Assembly: GCA_017456585.1 (NCBI GenBank)
Contig: JAFTJD010000039.1
Coordinates: forward strand, 1 to 45,706
Direction of reading: 5' to 3'
DNA length: 45,706 nucleotides
Source of the DNA: Lachnospiraceae bacterium
GTDB taxonomy: Bacteria > Bacillota > Clostridia > Lachnospirales > Lachnospiraceae
The notes beneath the pieces were generated by a model. That model was given only the letters and a program-made list of their open reading frames with translations. It was not told the origin of the DNA and searched no databases. Position numbers and translations under genes: made by a program. Below, piece after piece: positions 1 through 9,050 of this stretch; the first letter of the stretch is position 1, and each line of letters begins with the position of its first letter.

Positions 1-291
1 GAAGGTTTTCTTTGCATGCCTGGAAATATGATTTTTTAATCCAAACATTAAAATCCCCACAAACGCAGTAATGGGGCGGGATTCACAAGAATCCCACCCC
101 AACTATTGACAAAGAACCATCAATTTTGAAATTATCTGTATGCAATGCCCTTATTTGGTTTTCTGAGTTTAGTACTGCTACGTTTTTCACGAAGCGAGAG
201 CGTGTCTTAGAGGAAAACATCATCTGCTATATGTGTTTGCATAGACTAGTTTTAAGCGGATAAAGTTTATAGTAAAACAGCTTTTTATCTT
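1..291. other. Intergenic left edge, no gene
   Basis: No convincing reading frame is seen downstream of glgP. The stretch holds a short perfect-looking hairpin at about 73-100 (GGGGCGGGATTC, 4-nt loop, GAATCCCACCCC) with no T-run after it on either strand, and a partial copy of the long palindromic repeat at 119-236, listed separately. I see no clear Rho-independent terminator for glgP. Confidence 0.6.
119..236 (-). repeat. Partial copy of the long palindromic repeat
   Basis: Read on the minus strand, this segment matches the left half of the palindrome at 39442-39770 (about 39505-39620) along its whole length, with roughly 10-15 differences counted by eye. Shared blocks include TTTTCCTCTAAGACACGCTC, GTACTAAACTCAGAAAA and ATACAGATAATTTC. 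The right arm is absent: sequence left of 119 does not match. Relative to glgP it lies downstream in the same orientation as the full copy has to the CE12 gene. Confidence 0.85.
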
Positions 292-2748
292 CTACTGTTC
301 TTCAAGCTTAACACTTACCTTGTCAAGTTTCCAGATATCAGTTGCGTACTCTTCGATAGTACGATCAGATGAGAACTTACCGCAACATGCTGTGTTAAGA
401 ATAGCCATCTTAGCCCAGCGTGCTTTATCCTCATAAGCCTTTAAGGCTCTCTCATGTGCGTCTGCATATGAGCGGAAATCCTTAAGAATAAAATAAATAT
501 CTGATCTGTCATAATTAAGCAATGAGTTGTAGATATCTCTGAAACGTTCCTTATCTTCTGAATACGTTCCGTCCACAAGCTGCTCAAGAACTTTTCTGAT
601 ATCTGCATCATTATTATATATTTCTCTAGGGTTGTATCCACCCTCATTCTCATAACGGATTACTTCGTCTGAGCTTAAGCCGAAGATGAATGCATTATCA
701 ATGCCTACTTCCTCAACGATTTCAACATTTGCACCATCCATTGTACCAAGAGTAACTGCACCATTTAACATGAACTTCATATTTCCTGTACCTGATGCTT
801 CTTTACTTGCTGTTGATATCTGCTTACTGATATCGGAAGCAGCAAAAATAATCTCTGCATTTGATACTCTGTAATCCTCAATAAATACAACCTTAATCTT
901 ACCATTAATCGAAGCATCGTTATTAACAACATCTGCTACGCTGTTGATAAGCTTAATGATGGATTTAGCACGATGATATCCTGCTGATGCCTTTGCACCA
1001 AAGATAAATGTTACCGGATGAAGCTTCATATCCGGATTCTCTTTTACCTTGTTGTAAAGGTACATAACATGGAGAATATTAAGAAGCTGACGCTTATATT
1101 CGTGAAGTCTCTTAACCTGTACATCAAAAATAGAATCAGGACTTACCTCGATATTGTTATGCTCCTTAATGTACTCAGCAAGACGAATCTTATTCTGATA
1201 TTTAATATCCATGAATTCCTTCTGGCTCTTTTCATCATCGGCAAAAGGCATAAGCTTCTTCATCTGTGAAAGGTCCGTAATCCAGCCGTCGCCAATATGG
1301 TTTGTAACCCATGCTGCAAGACGCTGATTACCATGAAGAAGGAATCTTCTCTGGGTGATACCGTTAGTCTTGTTATTGAATTTCTCAGGCATCATCTGAT
1401 AAAAATCTTTGAGAGTTTCTTTTTTAAGAATCTCTGTATGGAGTCTTGCAACTCCGTTAACTGAATATCCGCCTACGATTGCAAGGTTAGCCATACGTAC
1501 CTGTCCCTCATAAAGAATAGCCATGCTACGTACTTTATCATACTGATTAGGATATGTCTCCTCAATCTCTTTAACGAATCTTCTGTTAATCTCATCAATA
1601 ATCTGATATACACGCGGAAGAAGTCTCTGAAAGAGGTCGATAGGCCATTTTTCAAGAGCCTCTGACATAATGGTATGGTTAGTGTATGCACATGTCTTTG
1701 TTGTAACTTCCCATGCTTCATCCCACTCAAGCTTGTAATCATCCATAAGAATTCTCATAAGCTCTGCTACTGACATGGAAGGATGTGTATCATTCATCTG
1801 AATGGTTACCTTCTCATGAAGCTTATGAATATCATCATGGTTGCTCATGTATTTCTCAACAGCAGTCTGTAAGCTGGCAGAAACGAAGAAATACTGCTGT
1901 TTAAGACGAAGTTCTTTACCTGCGTAGTGATTATCATTAGGATAAAGCACCTCTACAATAGTCTTCGCAAGTGTTGCCTGCTCTTCCGCATTACGATAAT
2001 CTCCCTTATCAAATGATGAAAGATTAAATTTCTGCATAGCTTCGGCATCCCAGATACGAAGTGTATTAACTACGTTATTACCATATCCGACTACCGGTAC
2101 ATCATAAGGAATAGCCTTGATTGCCTGATAGCCTTCCTGCGTAAAATACTGTCTTCCGTTCTCGCCAGTATACGAATTTACATAACCTCCGAAACGGATT
2201 TCCTTAGCATACTCGTCACGACGAATCTCGAATGGATTACCATCCTTTAACCAATCATCCGGTGCCTCAATCTGATATCCATCAACAATCTGCTGTCTGA
2301 ACATACCATATCTGTAACGGATACCGCAACCATATGCTGAATATCCGAGTGATGCAAGTGAATCAAGGAAACATGCAGCAAGTCTTCCGAGACCTCCGTT
2401 ACCAAGAGCTGCATCTCTTTCCTGGTCTTCAATCACATTAATGTCGCAACCAAGCTCCTCCAATACTTCCTTAATCTCATCATAGAAAGTTAAGTTAATC
2501 ATATTGTTACCGAGTGCACGGCCCATAAGGAATTCCATAGAAAGATAGTATACTGTCTTAGGATCTGATTCCTCATATTCTTTCTGTGTAGCTATCCATG
2601 CATCAATGATTGCATCCTTTACGGCATACGCTACAGCAGTAAAAATCTGTCTGTCTGTAGCATCCTCCATTGATTTTCTAAAGAGTGTTTTTACATTATA
2701 GAGAACACTTCTTTTAAACATTTCTTTATCAAATTTGCGCTTTTCCAT
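292..2748 (-). CDS. glgP: Glycogen/maltodextrin phosphorylase
   Basis: Removes glucose from alpha-1,4-glucan ends with phosphate, giving glucose-1-phosphate, in the cytoplasm; it is the degradative counterpart of glgC/glgD at 17.6-20.0 kb. The 818-residue product has the usual length of bacterial GT35 phosphorylases. It shows the N-terminal YLSMEFLMGR segment, GNGGLGRLAACFLDS, and the pyridoxal-phosphate site EASGTGNMKF with the Schiff-base lysine near residue 658. The open frame extends 22 codons further upstream, but ATG at 2748 follows a good AGGAGG and matches the family start (MEKRKFDKEMF), so I chose it. It begins only 17 bp after the ileS stop, so it is probably co-transcribed with ileS and under the same T-box leader. 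Identification is secure; glycogen versus maltodextrin preference cannot be read from sequence. Confidence 0.96.
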   Translation of the reverse strand: MEKRKFDKEMFKRSVLYNVKTLFRKSMEDATDRQIFTAVAYAVKDAIIDAWIATQKEYEESDPKTVYYLSMEFLMGRALGNNMINLTFYDEIKEVLEELGCDINVIEDQERDAALGNGGLGRLAACFLDSLASLGYSAYGCGIRYRYGMFRQQIVDGYQIEAPDDWLKDGNPFEIRRDEYAKEIRFGGYVNSYTGENGRQYFTQEGYQAIKAIPYDVPVVGYGNNVVNTLRIWDAEAMQKFNLSSFDKGDYRNAEEQATLAKTIVEVLYPNDNHYAGKELRLKQQYFFVSASLQTAVEKYMSNHDDIHKLHEKVTIQMNDTHPSMSVAELMRILMDDYKLEWDEAWEVTTKTCAYTNHTIMSEALEKWPIDLFQRLLPRVYQIIDEINRRFVKEIEETYPNQYDKVRSMAILYEGQVRMANLAIVGGYSVNGVARLHTEILKKETLKDFYQMMPEKFNNKTNGITQRRFLLHGNQRLAAWVTNHIGDGWITDLSQMKKLMPFADDEKSQKEFMDIKYQNKIRLAEYIKEHNNIEVSPDSIFDVQVKRLHEYKRQLLNILHVMYLYNKVKENPDMKLHPVTFIFGAKASAGYHRAKSIIKLINSVADVVNNDASINGKIKVVFIEDYRVSNAEIIFAASDISKQISTASKEASGTGNMKFMLNGAVTLGTMDGANVEIVEEVGIDNAFIFGLSSDEVIRYENEGGYNPREIYNNDADIRKVLEQLVDGTYSEDKERFRDIYNSLLNYDRSDIYFILKDFRSYADAHERALKAYEDKARWAKMAILNTACCGKFSSDRTIEEYATDIWKLDKVSVKLEEQ

Positions 2749-2765
2749 AGTTTTACCTCCTAGGA

Positions 2766-5700
2766 TTAGTTTTTCTTGACTCCGATACTTGTATTCTCTC
2801 CATTTATATCCCACTCCTTGCTGTATCCATCAATTTCTCCCATAACAATTGAATCAGCAAGAACTACTCCCTTAATCTCCTCAACATTCTTCGCAATAAT
2901 AGCTGCGAGCTTGTCATTACCGTTCTGATAAACGGTTATTCTGTCAGTAACCTCAAATCCTGCCTCTTTACGCATGGTCTGAACCTTACTGATTACCTCT
3001 CTTACATAACCTTCCTCAATAAGTTCTTCATTAAGGTTAGTGTCAAGTACAACGGTAATTCCCCTATCACTGTCTGATACATATCCCTCAATCTGGGAAG
3101 CCTCTATTAAAAGGTCTTCCTTCTCAAGAACTTCTTCTATACCCTCTACTGTAATAGTAAGAGTTCCCTTCTCGTTAAGCTCATCCATAGCAGCATTTCC
3201 ATCAAGGTTATTAAGCACCTCTCTAAGTGCATTAAGTCTGCTTCCGAATCTCTTTCCGAGAGTCTTAAGCTGTGGTTTAAAGCTATAGCTTGTAAAATCT
3301 CTTACATCACCGGTAAACGTAACATTTTTAACATTAAGCTCATCTCTTATAATCTCTGAATAGAAATCAGCAAGAGCTTCGCCATCATCCTGTTTTACAA
3401 ACATATTAGCGATAGGCTGACGATTCTTAATATTAGCTGTGTTACGGCACGCACGACCAAGAACAACCATCTGAAGAACCTTTTCCATATTCTTCTCAAG
3501 GTCTGCATCAATATAAGCTTCATTGCTTACAGGGAAGTCACAAAGGTGAATACTCTCCGGTGCTTCCTTATTGATGCTTCTTACAAGATTAAGATAAATC
3601 TCCTCTGTCATGAATGGTATCATAGGTGCTGCAGCCTTACAGATGTCTACAAGTGCTGTGTAAAGTGTCATGTATGCATTAATCTTATCCTGCTCCATGC
3701 CTTTTGCCCAGAAACGATCACGACAACGTCTTACATACCAGTTACTCATCTCATCTACGAAATCCTGTAATGCTCTCGCTGCCTCAGGAATCTTGTAATT
3801 CTCGAGATTGTTGTCAACTTCTTTGATTACGGTATTAAGCTTTGATAAAAGCCATTTATCCATAACCGGTAATTTATCATAATCAAGTGTATACTTGGTT
3901 GCATCGAACTCATCAATAGTAGCATATGTTACAAAGAATACATATGTGTTCCATAATGTACCCATGAATTTACGCTGTCCTTCGACAACTGCCTTATCAT
4001 GGAAACGATTAGGAAGCCATGGCGCACTATTAATATAGAAGTACCAACGGATGGCATCTGCGCCGAAGGATTCAAGAGCATCGAAAGGATCTACTGCATT
4101 ACCCTTTGACTTACTCATCTTCTGGCCGTTCTCATCCTGTACATGTCCAAGAACGATAACATTCTCATACGGAGCCTTGTTGAATAAAAGTGTAGACTCT
4201 GCAAGAAGTGAGTAGAACCATCCTCTTGTCTGGTCAACAGCCTCAGATATAAACTGTGCCGGGAACTGCGCCTCGAATTTTTCTTTATTCTCAAATGGAT
4301 AATGATGCTGTGCAAAAGGCATCGCACCTGAATCGAACCAACAGTCAATTACTTCAGGAACTCTCTTCATGTGGTGTTTTCCACACTTAGGACAAAGGAA
4401 TGTAACCTCATCAATATACGGCTTATGAAGCTCTACCTCTGCCGCCTTCGGATCACCTGTAAGCTCTGCAAGCTCTGCACGGCTACCAACCGAATGCTGA
4501 TAACCACACTCACACTCCCAGATATTAAGAGGAGTTCCCCAATAACGGTTACGTGAAATAGCCCAGTCCTGAACATTTGTGAGCCAATCGCCAAAACGTC
4601 CTTTTCCGATGGATTCCGGAATCCAATTAATTGTGTTGTTATTTCTTATGAGGTCTTCCTTAACCTCTGTCATCTTGATATACCAAGACTCTCTAGCATA
4701 GTAGATAAGCGGAGTATCACATCTCCAACAATGTGGATAGCTGTGCTCAAACTTAGGTGCCGCAAAAAGAAGTCCCTTCTTCTCAAAATCAGTAAGTACT
4801 AATGGATCTGCTTTCTTAACGAATACGCCTGCGTAAGCAGTTTCCTTGGTCATCTCGCCTTTACCATCTACAAGCTGTACGAAAGGAAGGTCATAGATAC
4901 GGCCAACCTTAGCATCATCTTCACCGAATGCAGGTGCGATATGAACTACACCTGTACCATCTGAAAGTGTTACATAGTTATCACATGTAACGAAAAATGC
5001 TTTCTTATTCTGCTTAGCTATTATATCATTAGCGAAATCAAATAATGGCTCATACTCTTTATACTCAAGGTCTTTACCTACGTATTTCTCAAGAATCTCT
5101 GCACCTTCGCCGAGTACTTTTTCAACGAGTGCCTCTGCCATGTAATAGGTATATCCATCCGTAGCCTTAACCTTAACATAAGTCTCTACCGGGTTCATAC
5201 AGAGAGCTACGTTTGATGGAAGTGTCCAAGGTGTTGTTGTCCATGCAAGAATATAAGCATCTTCTCCTACTACCTTGAAACGAACGATTGCTGAACGCTC
5301 TTTTACATCTTTATAACCCTGTGCAACCTCCTGCGCTGAAAGCGGAGTTCCACATCTTGGGCAATACGGAACAATCTTGAAGCCCTTGTATAAAAGGTTC
5401 TTATTCCATATTTCCTTAAGCGCCCACCATTCTGACTCGATATAGTCATCATGGTATGTTACATATGGGTCGTCCATATCTGCCCAGAAACCAACTGTTC
5501 CTGAGAAATCTTCCCACATACCCTTATATTTCCATACGCTTTCCTTACATTTATCAATGAATGGCTCAAGTCCGTATGCTTCAATCTGCTCCTTGCCGTC
5601 AAGATTAAGTAACTTCTCAACCTCTATCTCAACAGGAAGTCCGTGTGTATCCCATCCTGCCTTTCTTGGCACCATGTAACCCTTCATTGTACGGTATCTC

Positions 5701-5906
5701 GGAATCATATCCTTGATTACACGGGTAAGAACGTGACCGATGTGCGGCTTACCATTAGCGGTAGGCGGTCCATCATAAAAAGTATAGGTCTCTCCCTCTT
5801 TTCTGGATTCCATACTCTTCTCAAAGATATTGTTATCCTGCCAGAATTTTAAAACTTTCTTTTCTCTTTGTACAAAATTCAAATCTGTTGAAACTTTTTC
5901 GTACAT
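2766..5906 (-). CDS. ileS: Isoleucyl-tRNA synthetase, eukaryote-like (type 2)
   Basis: Charges tRNA-Ile with isoleucine in the cytoplasm. The 1046-residue product carries the class I signatures HIGH (residues 55-58, in PPTANGKPHIGH) and KMSKS (about 595-599), an editing domain between them with AWTTTPWTLPSN, Cys pairs in the insertion (YCPRCGTPLS, CECGYQ, CPKCGKHH), and a long C-terminal anticodon-binding region. The FYDGPPTANGK opening, the AGWDTHGLPVEIEVEK block and the length above 1000 residues are typical of the IleRS2 subtype, known in other bacteria for low sensitivity to mupirocin; the classical bacterial type is about 930 residues with a C-terminal zinc finger. Start at 5906 (MYEKVSTDLNF) follows AAAGGAG; the extra 58 upstream codons of the open frame are low-complexity repeat translation. 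Expression is set by the T-box leader upstream. Confidence 0.96.
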   Translation of the reverse strand: MYEKVSTDLNFVQREKKVLKFWQDNNIFEKSMESRKEGETYTFYDGPPTANGKPHIGHVLTRVIKDMIPRYRTMKGYMVPRKAGWDTHGLPVEIEVEKLLNLDGKEQIEAYGLEPFIDKCKESVWKYKGMWEDFSGTVGFWADMDDPYVTYHDDYIESEWWALKEIWNKNLLYKGFKIVPYCPRCGTPLSAQEVAQGYKDVKERSAIVRFKVVGEDAYILAWTTTPWTLPSNVALCMNPVETYVKVKATDGYTYYMAEALVEKVLGEGAEILEKYVGKDLEYKEYEPLFDFANDIIAKQNKKAFFVTCDNYVTLSDGTGVVHIAPAFGEDDAKVGRIYDLPFVQLVDGKGEMTKETAYAGVFVKKADPLVLTDFEKKGLLFAAPKFEHSYPHCWRCDTPLIYYARESWYIKMTEVKEDLIRNNNTINWIPESIGKGRFGDWLTNVQDWAISRNRYWGTPLNIWECECGYQHSVGSRAELAELTGDPKAAEVELHKPYIDEVTFLCPKCGKHHMKRVPEVIDCWFDSGAMPFAQHHYPFENKEKFEAQFPAQFISEAVDQTRGWFYSLLAESTLLFNKAPYENVIVLGHVQDENGQKMSKSKGNAVDPFDALESFGADAIRWYFYINSAPWLPNRFHDKAVVEGQRKFMGTLWNTYVFFVTYATIDEFDATKYTLDYDKLPVMDKWLLSKLNTVIKEVDNNLENYKIPEAARALQDFVDEMSNWYVRRCRDRFWAKGMEQDKINAYMTLYTALVDICKAAAPMIPFMTEEIYLNLVRSINKEAPESIHLCDFPVSNEAYIDADLEKNMEKVLQMVVLGRACRNTANIKNRQPIANMFVKQDDGEALADFYSEIIRDELNVKNVTFTGDVRDFTSYSFKPQLKTLGKRFGSRLNALREVLNNLDGNAAMDELNEKGTLTITVEGIEEVLEKEDLLIEASQIEGYVSDSDRGITVVLDTNLNEELIEEGYVREVISKVQTMRKEAGFEVTDRITVYQNGNDKLAAIIAKNVEEIKGVVLADSIVMGEIDGYSKEWDINGENTSIGVKKN

Positions 5907-5930
5907 GATATGTCTCCTTTCATTTCTTCG

Positions 5931-6065
5931 CTGCAGACTCAGTAGCTTGGCTCTTTCCTTTGTCGCAGACTCGGAAGCTTCGCTCCCTCGTTGTTGCGAC
6001 GCTCGCCAAATGCTTGCGCAGACTCGGGAGCTTTGCTCCCTCGTTGTCGCGACGCTCGCCAAATG
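5931..6065 (-). repeat. Tandem 49-bp repeats in the ileS leader
   Basis: Two units, 5964-6012 and 6017-6065, differ at about 3 of 49 positions and share GCTCCCTCGTTG and GACGCTCGCCAAATG. A more degenerate third unit precedes them at 5931-5963. Each holds a small stem (GGGAGCtttGCTCCC type). They lie between the T-box terminator and the ileS ribosome binding site, so they are part of the read-through mRNA. A similar but weaker pattern (GCTCG...TTCGCCGAATG plus a hairpin) recurs at about 32050-32095. Confidence 0.8.
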
Positions 6066-6189
6066 TAAGTGCCTCCGCACTTACATCCGACAAATTGCTT
6101 CTGTCTGTCGTCAAGCAAGCTTGACACAGCCCGCTGCAATTTATCTTCGCAAATGCTTCGCCTTTGCGCTTGGCTCGCTGTTTCGCGCA
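6065..6189. other. Hairpin-rich leader segment
   Basis: Contains a perfect 10-bp stem (ATGTAAGTGC, loop CTCC, GCACTTACAT) at 6063-6086 and several weaker stems. No gene is supported: the frames crossing this region on both strands are repeat translation. It forms part of the ileS 5' untranslated region on the minus strand. Confidence 0.55.
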
Positions 6190-6222
6190 AAAAGGCCTCC
6201 GTCCGTAAAAGGACGAAGGCCA
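6188..6222 (-). terminator. T-box intrinsic terminator
   Basis: Minus-strand stem GGCCTTCGTCC (6211-6221), six-base loop, GGACGGAGGCC (6194-6204) followed by TTTTT. Its 5' arm lies just after the T-box sequence, so it competes with the antiterminator. Confidence 0.9.
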
Positions 6223-6431
6223 AACTTCGCTATACCACCTATTACTGCATACATAATATATGCGCTCCCGATAACGGTGGAAATCCGTCAGAATCTACTC
6301 ATTTAAACTTTCGACTCTGAAGCTTCGGAGTGATCTTCAGAAGAATTCTACTCATACCGGACTCGCACCAACTCCGGCTCGCTGTGACTTTCAAATTAAA
6401 CCTACTCTCTCCATCGTAGCCTTTTCATAAT
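6190..6431 (-). promoter_or_regulatory. T-box leader of ileS (isoleucine)
   Basis: On the minus strand the order is that of a T-box: a Stem I region with GAGAGAGTAGG and GTTGGTGCGAGTCCGG, a candidate specifier ATC (isoleucine) in GAAGATCACTCC, then the T-box AGGTGGTATAGCGAAG at about 6225-6240, then the terminator. TGGT can pair with an ACCA-3' tRNA end, as expected for tRNA-Ile with an A discriminator. Uncharged tRNA-Ile would stabilise the antiterminator and raise ileS, and probably glgP, expression. The boundaries are approximate. Confidence 0.9.
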
Positions 6432-6437
6432 GCATAT

Positions 6438-6466
6438 ATTATAATCATTTCGGGCTTTTTTGTCAA
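6438..6466 (-). promoter_or_regulatory. ileS promoter
   Basis: Minus strand TTGACA (6461-6466), 17-bp spacer, TATAAT (6438-6443): a consensus housekeeping promoter. Transcription would start near 6431, at the 5' end of the T-box leader. Confidence 0.9.
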
Positions 6467-6609
6467 GATTGGGCTGCAAACTTTATTGTGCTACAAACTT
6501 TATTCCTTTTTTGGCTACAAGTTACTATAAGATTTTAAAAGATTTATTTTTAAAAATTTTTAATAGGCTCACATCCATTCTACTTATGGAAAAAATTCGG
6601 ACCCTATGC

Positions 6610-6615
6610 TATAAT
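6610..6615 (+). promoter_or_regulatory. Extended -10 promoter of the 6.6-9.9 kb operon
   Basis: TATAAT at 6610-6615 preceded by TGC gives an extended -10. The -35 region 17 bp upstream (TGGAAA-like) is weak. It lies 39 bp before the first start codon and no other promoter is obvious in the following gene gaps. Confidence 0.6.
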
Positions 6616-6654
6616 AAAACTCGGTTAACACAACTATTGATAGGAGGAATATCT

Positions 6655-7782
6655 ATGTTCAATAAACACGACATATCACGAAATGCATGTATGTTAGTCG
6701 GTGGCCAGTCCAGATGCGGTTACGATTGGTGGTGGAATTCTTTCACAGGGCGTCACTCAGTCACCGGGGAAGAGAAGGCATTTTTCATTGAATTCTTTCT
6801 CTGTAATCCGGCTTCAGGTAAAGACGAGCCGATATTCGGTCAGCTTCCGGATAATAAAGAGAATCATGTACGTCCCTCCTATTTAATGATTAAAGCAGGA
6901 GCTTGGGGCGAGAATAATGCCGGCCAGCTTCACCGCTTCTTTGGTTGGAATAGAATACAGGTAGACATGGGTGTTCCATATTCTGTGAAAGCCGACGACT
7001 GCTACATAGACGAGGTCAAGACCTACGGAACTGTTAAAGTATCGACAGAGGATGCTGCTAATCACCCTGAATACATGTGTCAGTCAGGCGAAATGTCATG
7101 GAACCTTAGAATAGACAAAAAGGTGGCATTTAATGTAGGCTACGGTGCAGGCAAGCTTTTCCGCTCCCTACAGGCTTTCGAAATGTTCTGGCATGCCGAG
7201 GGTATGAAAACAGCTTATTCCGGCGAAGTCATCTGGAATGGTGAGAAATATCTGATTACCCCTGACACCTGTTATGGCTACGCAGACAAAAACTGGGGCA
7301 AGGACTTCACTTCACCATGGGTATGGCTGTCATCTAACAACCTTACCAGCAAGATAACCGGCAAGAAACTTAACAACAGTGTTTTCGACATCGGTGGCGG
7401 TTGCCCTAAGGTAGGACCGATTGCACTTAAGCGCAAACTCCTTTCCGCCTATTGGTACGAAGGCAAAGGATATGAATTTAATTTTTCCAAATTCTGGACA
7501 TTTACACGCACTAAATTCGACTGCCGTGAGACGGACACACAGATAATATGGCATGTAGAACAGAAAACCTGGCTCAATCGCATGGTTACCGACATTACCT
7601 GCGAGAAAAAAGACATGCTTTTGGTAAATTACGAAGCACCTAACGGTACTAAACGCCACAACCGCCTCTGGAACGGTGGCAACGGTAAAGGAACCGTCAA
7701 ATTATATCGCGCCGGGAAGCTCATAGACGAAGTAATTGCAGAAAATGTAGGTTGCGAATATGGCGAGTATGACCCTGTGTAA
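6655..7782 (+). CDS. Tocopherol-cyclase-like (lipocalin-type) protein
   Basis: The 375-residue product resembles bacterial members of the tocopherol cyclase family (a two-lobed lipocalin-like fold related to the CrtC/AttH superfamily). The supporting features are the aromatic N-terminal motif RCGYDWWWNSFTG, the central GYADKNWGKDFTSPWVWLSSN and WHVEQKTW near the C-terminus. No signal peptide is visible. Clostridia do not make tocopherol, so the substrate is unknown; binding or modifying a hydrophobic compound is a guess from the fold. The start at 6655 follows TAGGAGG; the open frame runs 65 codons further upstream but lacks a ribosome binding site there. It is first of three forward genes, with a 90-bp gap to the DUF4317 gene. 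Confidence 0.75.
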   Translation: MFNKHDISRNACMLVGGQSRCGYDWWWNSFTGRHSVTGEEKAFFIEFFLCNPASGKDEPIFGQLPDNKENHVRPSYLMIKAGAWGENNAGQLHRFFGWNRIQVDMGVPYSVKADDCYIDEVKTYGTVKVSTEDAANHPEYMCQSGEMSWNLRIDKKVAFNVGYGAGKLFRSLQAFEMFWHAEGMKTAYSGEVIWNGEKYLITPDTCYGYADKNWGKDFTSPWVWLSSNNLTSKITGKKLNNSVFDIGGGCPKVGPIALKRKLLSAYWYEGKGYEFNFSKFWTFTRTKFDCRETDTQIIWHVEQKTWLNRMVTDITCEKKDMLLVNYEAPNGTKRHNRLWNGGNGKGTVKLYRAGKLIDEVIAENVGCEYGEYDPV

Positions 7783-7872
7783 TACCGACAGATGCTACAA
7801 ACAGATTATATAGAGCATTATAGAAGAAGCAAATAACTTTAATATTTTGCAGCGAAATATCGGAGGCATAAA

Positions 7873-9000
7873 ATGACAAGAAAAGAACTTAATGAAATAA
7901 AGAAGCAGTTTAGCAACGAGAACTGTACAATCAGCCGTATCTGCGGTTGCTATGTAGACGGCGAGAAACAAATCAAATCAACATTCAAAGAAGCATTTCT
8001 TTCTCTGGAAGAGGAAGAACGCTTTAAATATTACGAAATTTTCAAGAAGACTTTATCAGGCACACCCGGTCGCAATCAGCTTACACTTGCATTTCCTATG
8101 TCGCAGGAAATGGAGGGTGGCACACAGGAATTTCTGTATCGTCTGTTAAAAAGCGACTTGCAGAATGACGACCTTCTAAATCAGTTCTATTCAAATGTAA
8201 TAGAGAACTATGTATTTACCGGCAACTTCCTTATCCTCCTTATCCACGGAGCATATGATGTTCCCGGCAAATCAAGCGATAACTTAGAGATGGATGATGC
8301 TTCCGACGAGGTATACAAACACATACTTTGCAGTATTTGTCCTGTTAACCTCTCCAAACCGGGGCTTAGCTATGACGCAGAAGAGAATATTTTCCGTAAT
8401 CGCATACAGGACTGGATAGTTGATGCTCCACAGTCCGGCTTCCTTTTCCCTGCGTTTAATGACCGTGGAAGCGATGTACATAGCATACAGTATTATACGA
8501 AGAATACAGAAACACCTAACGAAAGCTTTGTAAACTTTTTTATCGGTTGCGAGCTTCCGCTTACCGCCGAGACACAGAAAGAAAGCTTTCAGGCTCTTGT
8601 AAGCGATACTCTCGGTAGTGAATGTGAATATGAGGTTGTAAAAAACATTCATGAGAAGCTTACAGAAATGATAGAGGAACACAAAGAAAAAGATGAACCG
8701 GCACCTTTGACACTTAACAAAGATGAAGTCAAAAAACTTTTTGCAGAGAGTGGTGTAACCAACGAACGTCTCGAAATATTTGACCGTACTTTCGACAACA
8801 CCATCGCAGACGAGAAAGCTGAACTTCTTGCCATTAACATTGCCAACACACGTTCCTTTGAGGTTAAGACTCCGGATGTACTTATAAAGGTTAACCCTGA
8901 GCATGCTTATCTTGTTGAAACCATGACAATCGAAGGTCGTAAATGTCTTGTAATTGAGATGGGCGAAAATGTTGAGGTGAACGGAATTACTGTATCATAG
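7873..9000 (+). CDS. DUF4317 family protein
   Basis: The 375-residue acidic soluble protein matches my recollection of the DUF4317 family, widespread in Lachnospiraceae and without a known function. It opens with MTRKELNEIKKQF and RICGCYVDGEK, then has a long central region with LCSICPVNLSKPGL, GFLFPAFNDRGSD and a charged helical stretch around residues 250-275. No signal peptide, membrane segment or recognised catalytic motif is seen. ATG at 7873 follows CGGAGG at good spacing. It sits between a lipocalin-like protein and a metallo-hydrolase and is probably co-transcribed with both. The family name rests on recall, not on a search. Confidence 0.8.
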   Translation: MTRKELNEIKKQFSNENCTISRICGCYVDGEKQIKSTFKEAFLSLEEEERFKYYEIFKKTLSGTPGRNQLTLAFPMSQEMEGGTQEFLYRLLKSDLQNDDLLNQFYSNVIENYVFTGNFLILLIHGAYDVPGKSSDNLEMDDASDEVYKHILCSICPVNLSKPGLSYDAEENIFRNRIQDWIVDAPQSGFLFPAFNDRGSDVHSIQYYTKNTETPNESFVNFFIGCELPLTAETQKESFQALVSDTLGSECEYEVVKNIHEKLTEMIEEHKEKDEPAPLTLNKDEVKKLFAESGVTNERLEIFDRTFDNTIADEKAELLAINIANTRSFEVKTPDVLIKVNPEHAYLVETMTIEGRKCLVIEMGENVEVNGITVS

Positions 9001-9050
9001 CATGCTGTAACATAGCACACCTGCAACTTATCTACAGAGGATATATTATA

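Noticed and set aside
73..100. glgP terminator
   Set aside because: The GC-rich stem is nearly 200 bp past the stop codon and has no T-run on the minus strand.
5931..6065. CRISPR-like array
   Set aside because: Only two good 49-bp units plus one degenerate one, no regular unique spacers (4 bp between the good units) and no cas genes in the window.
5830..6320. Open frames on both strands (64-158 codons)
   Set aside because: They are translations of the ileS 5' end, the tandem repeats and the T-box; no ribosome binding sites and no recognisable protein.
8284..8904. 206-codon reverse frame inside the DUF4317 gene
   Set aside because: Fully antisense to a real gene with a good start and no ribosome binding site of its own; composition is that of a shadow frame.
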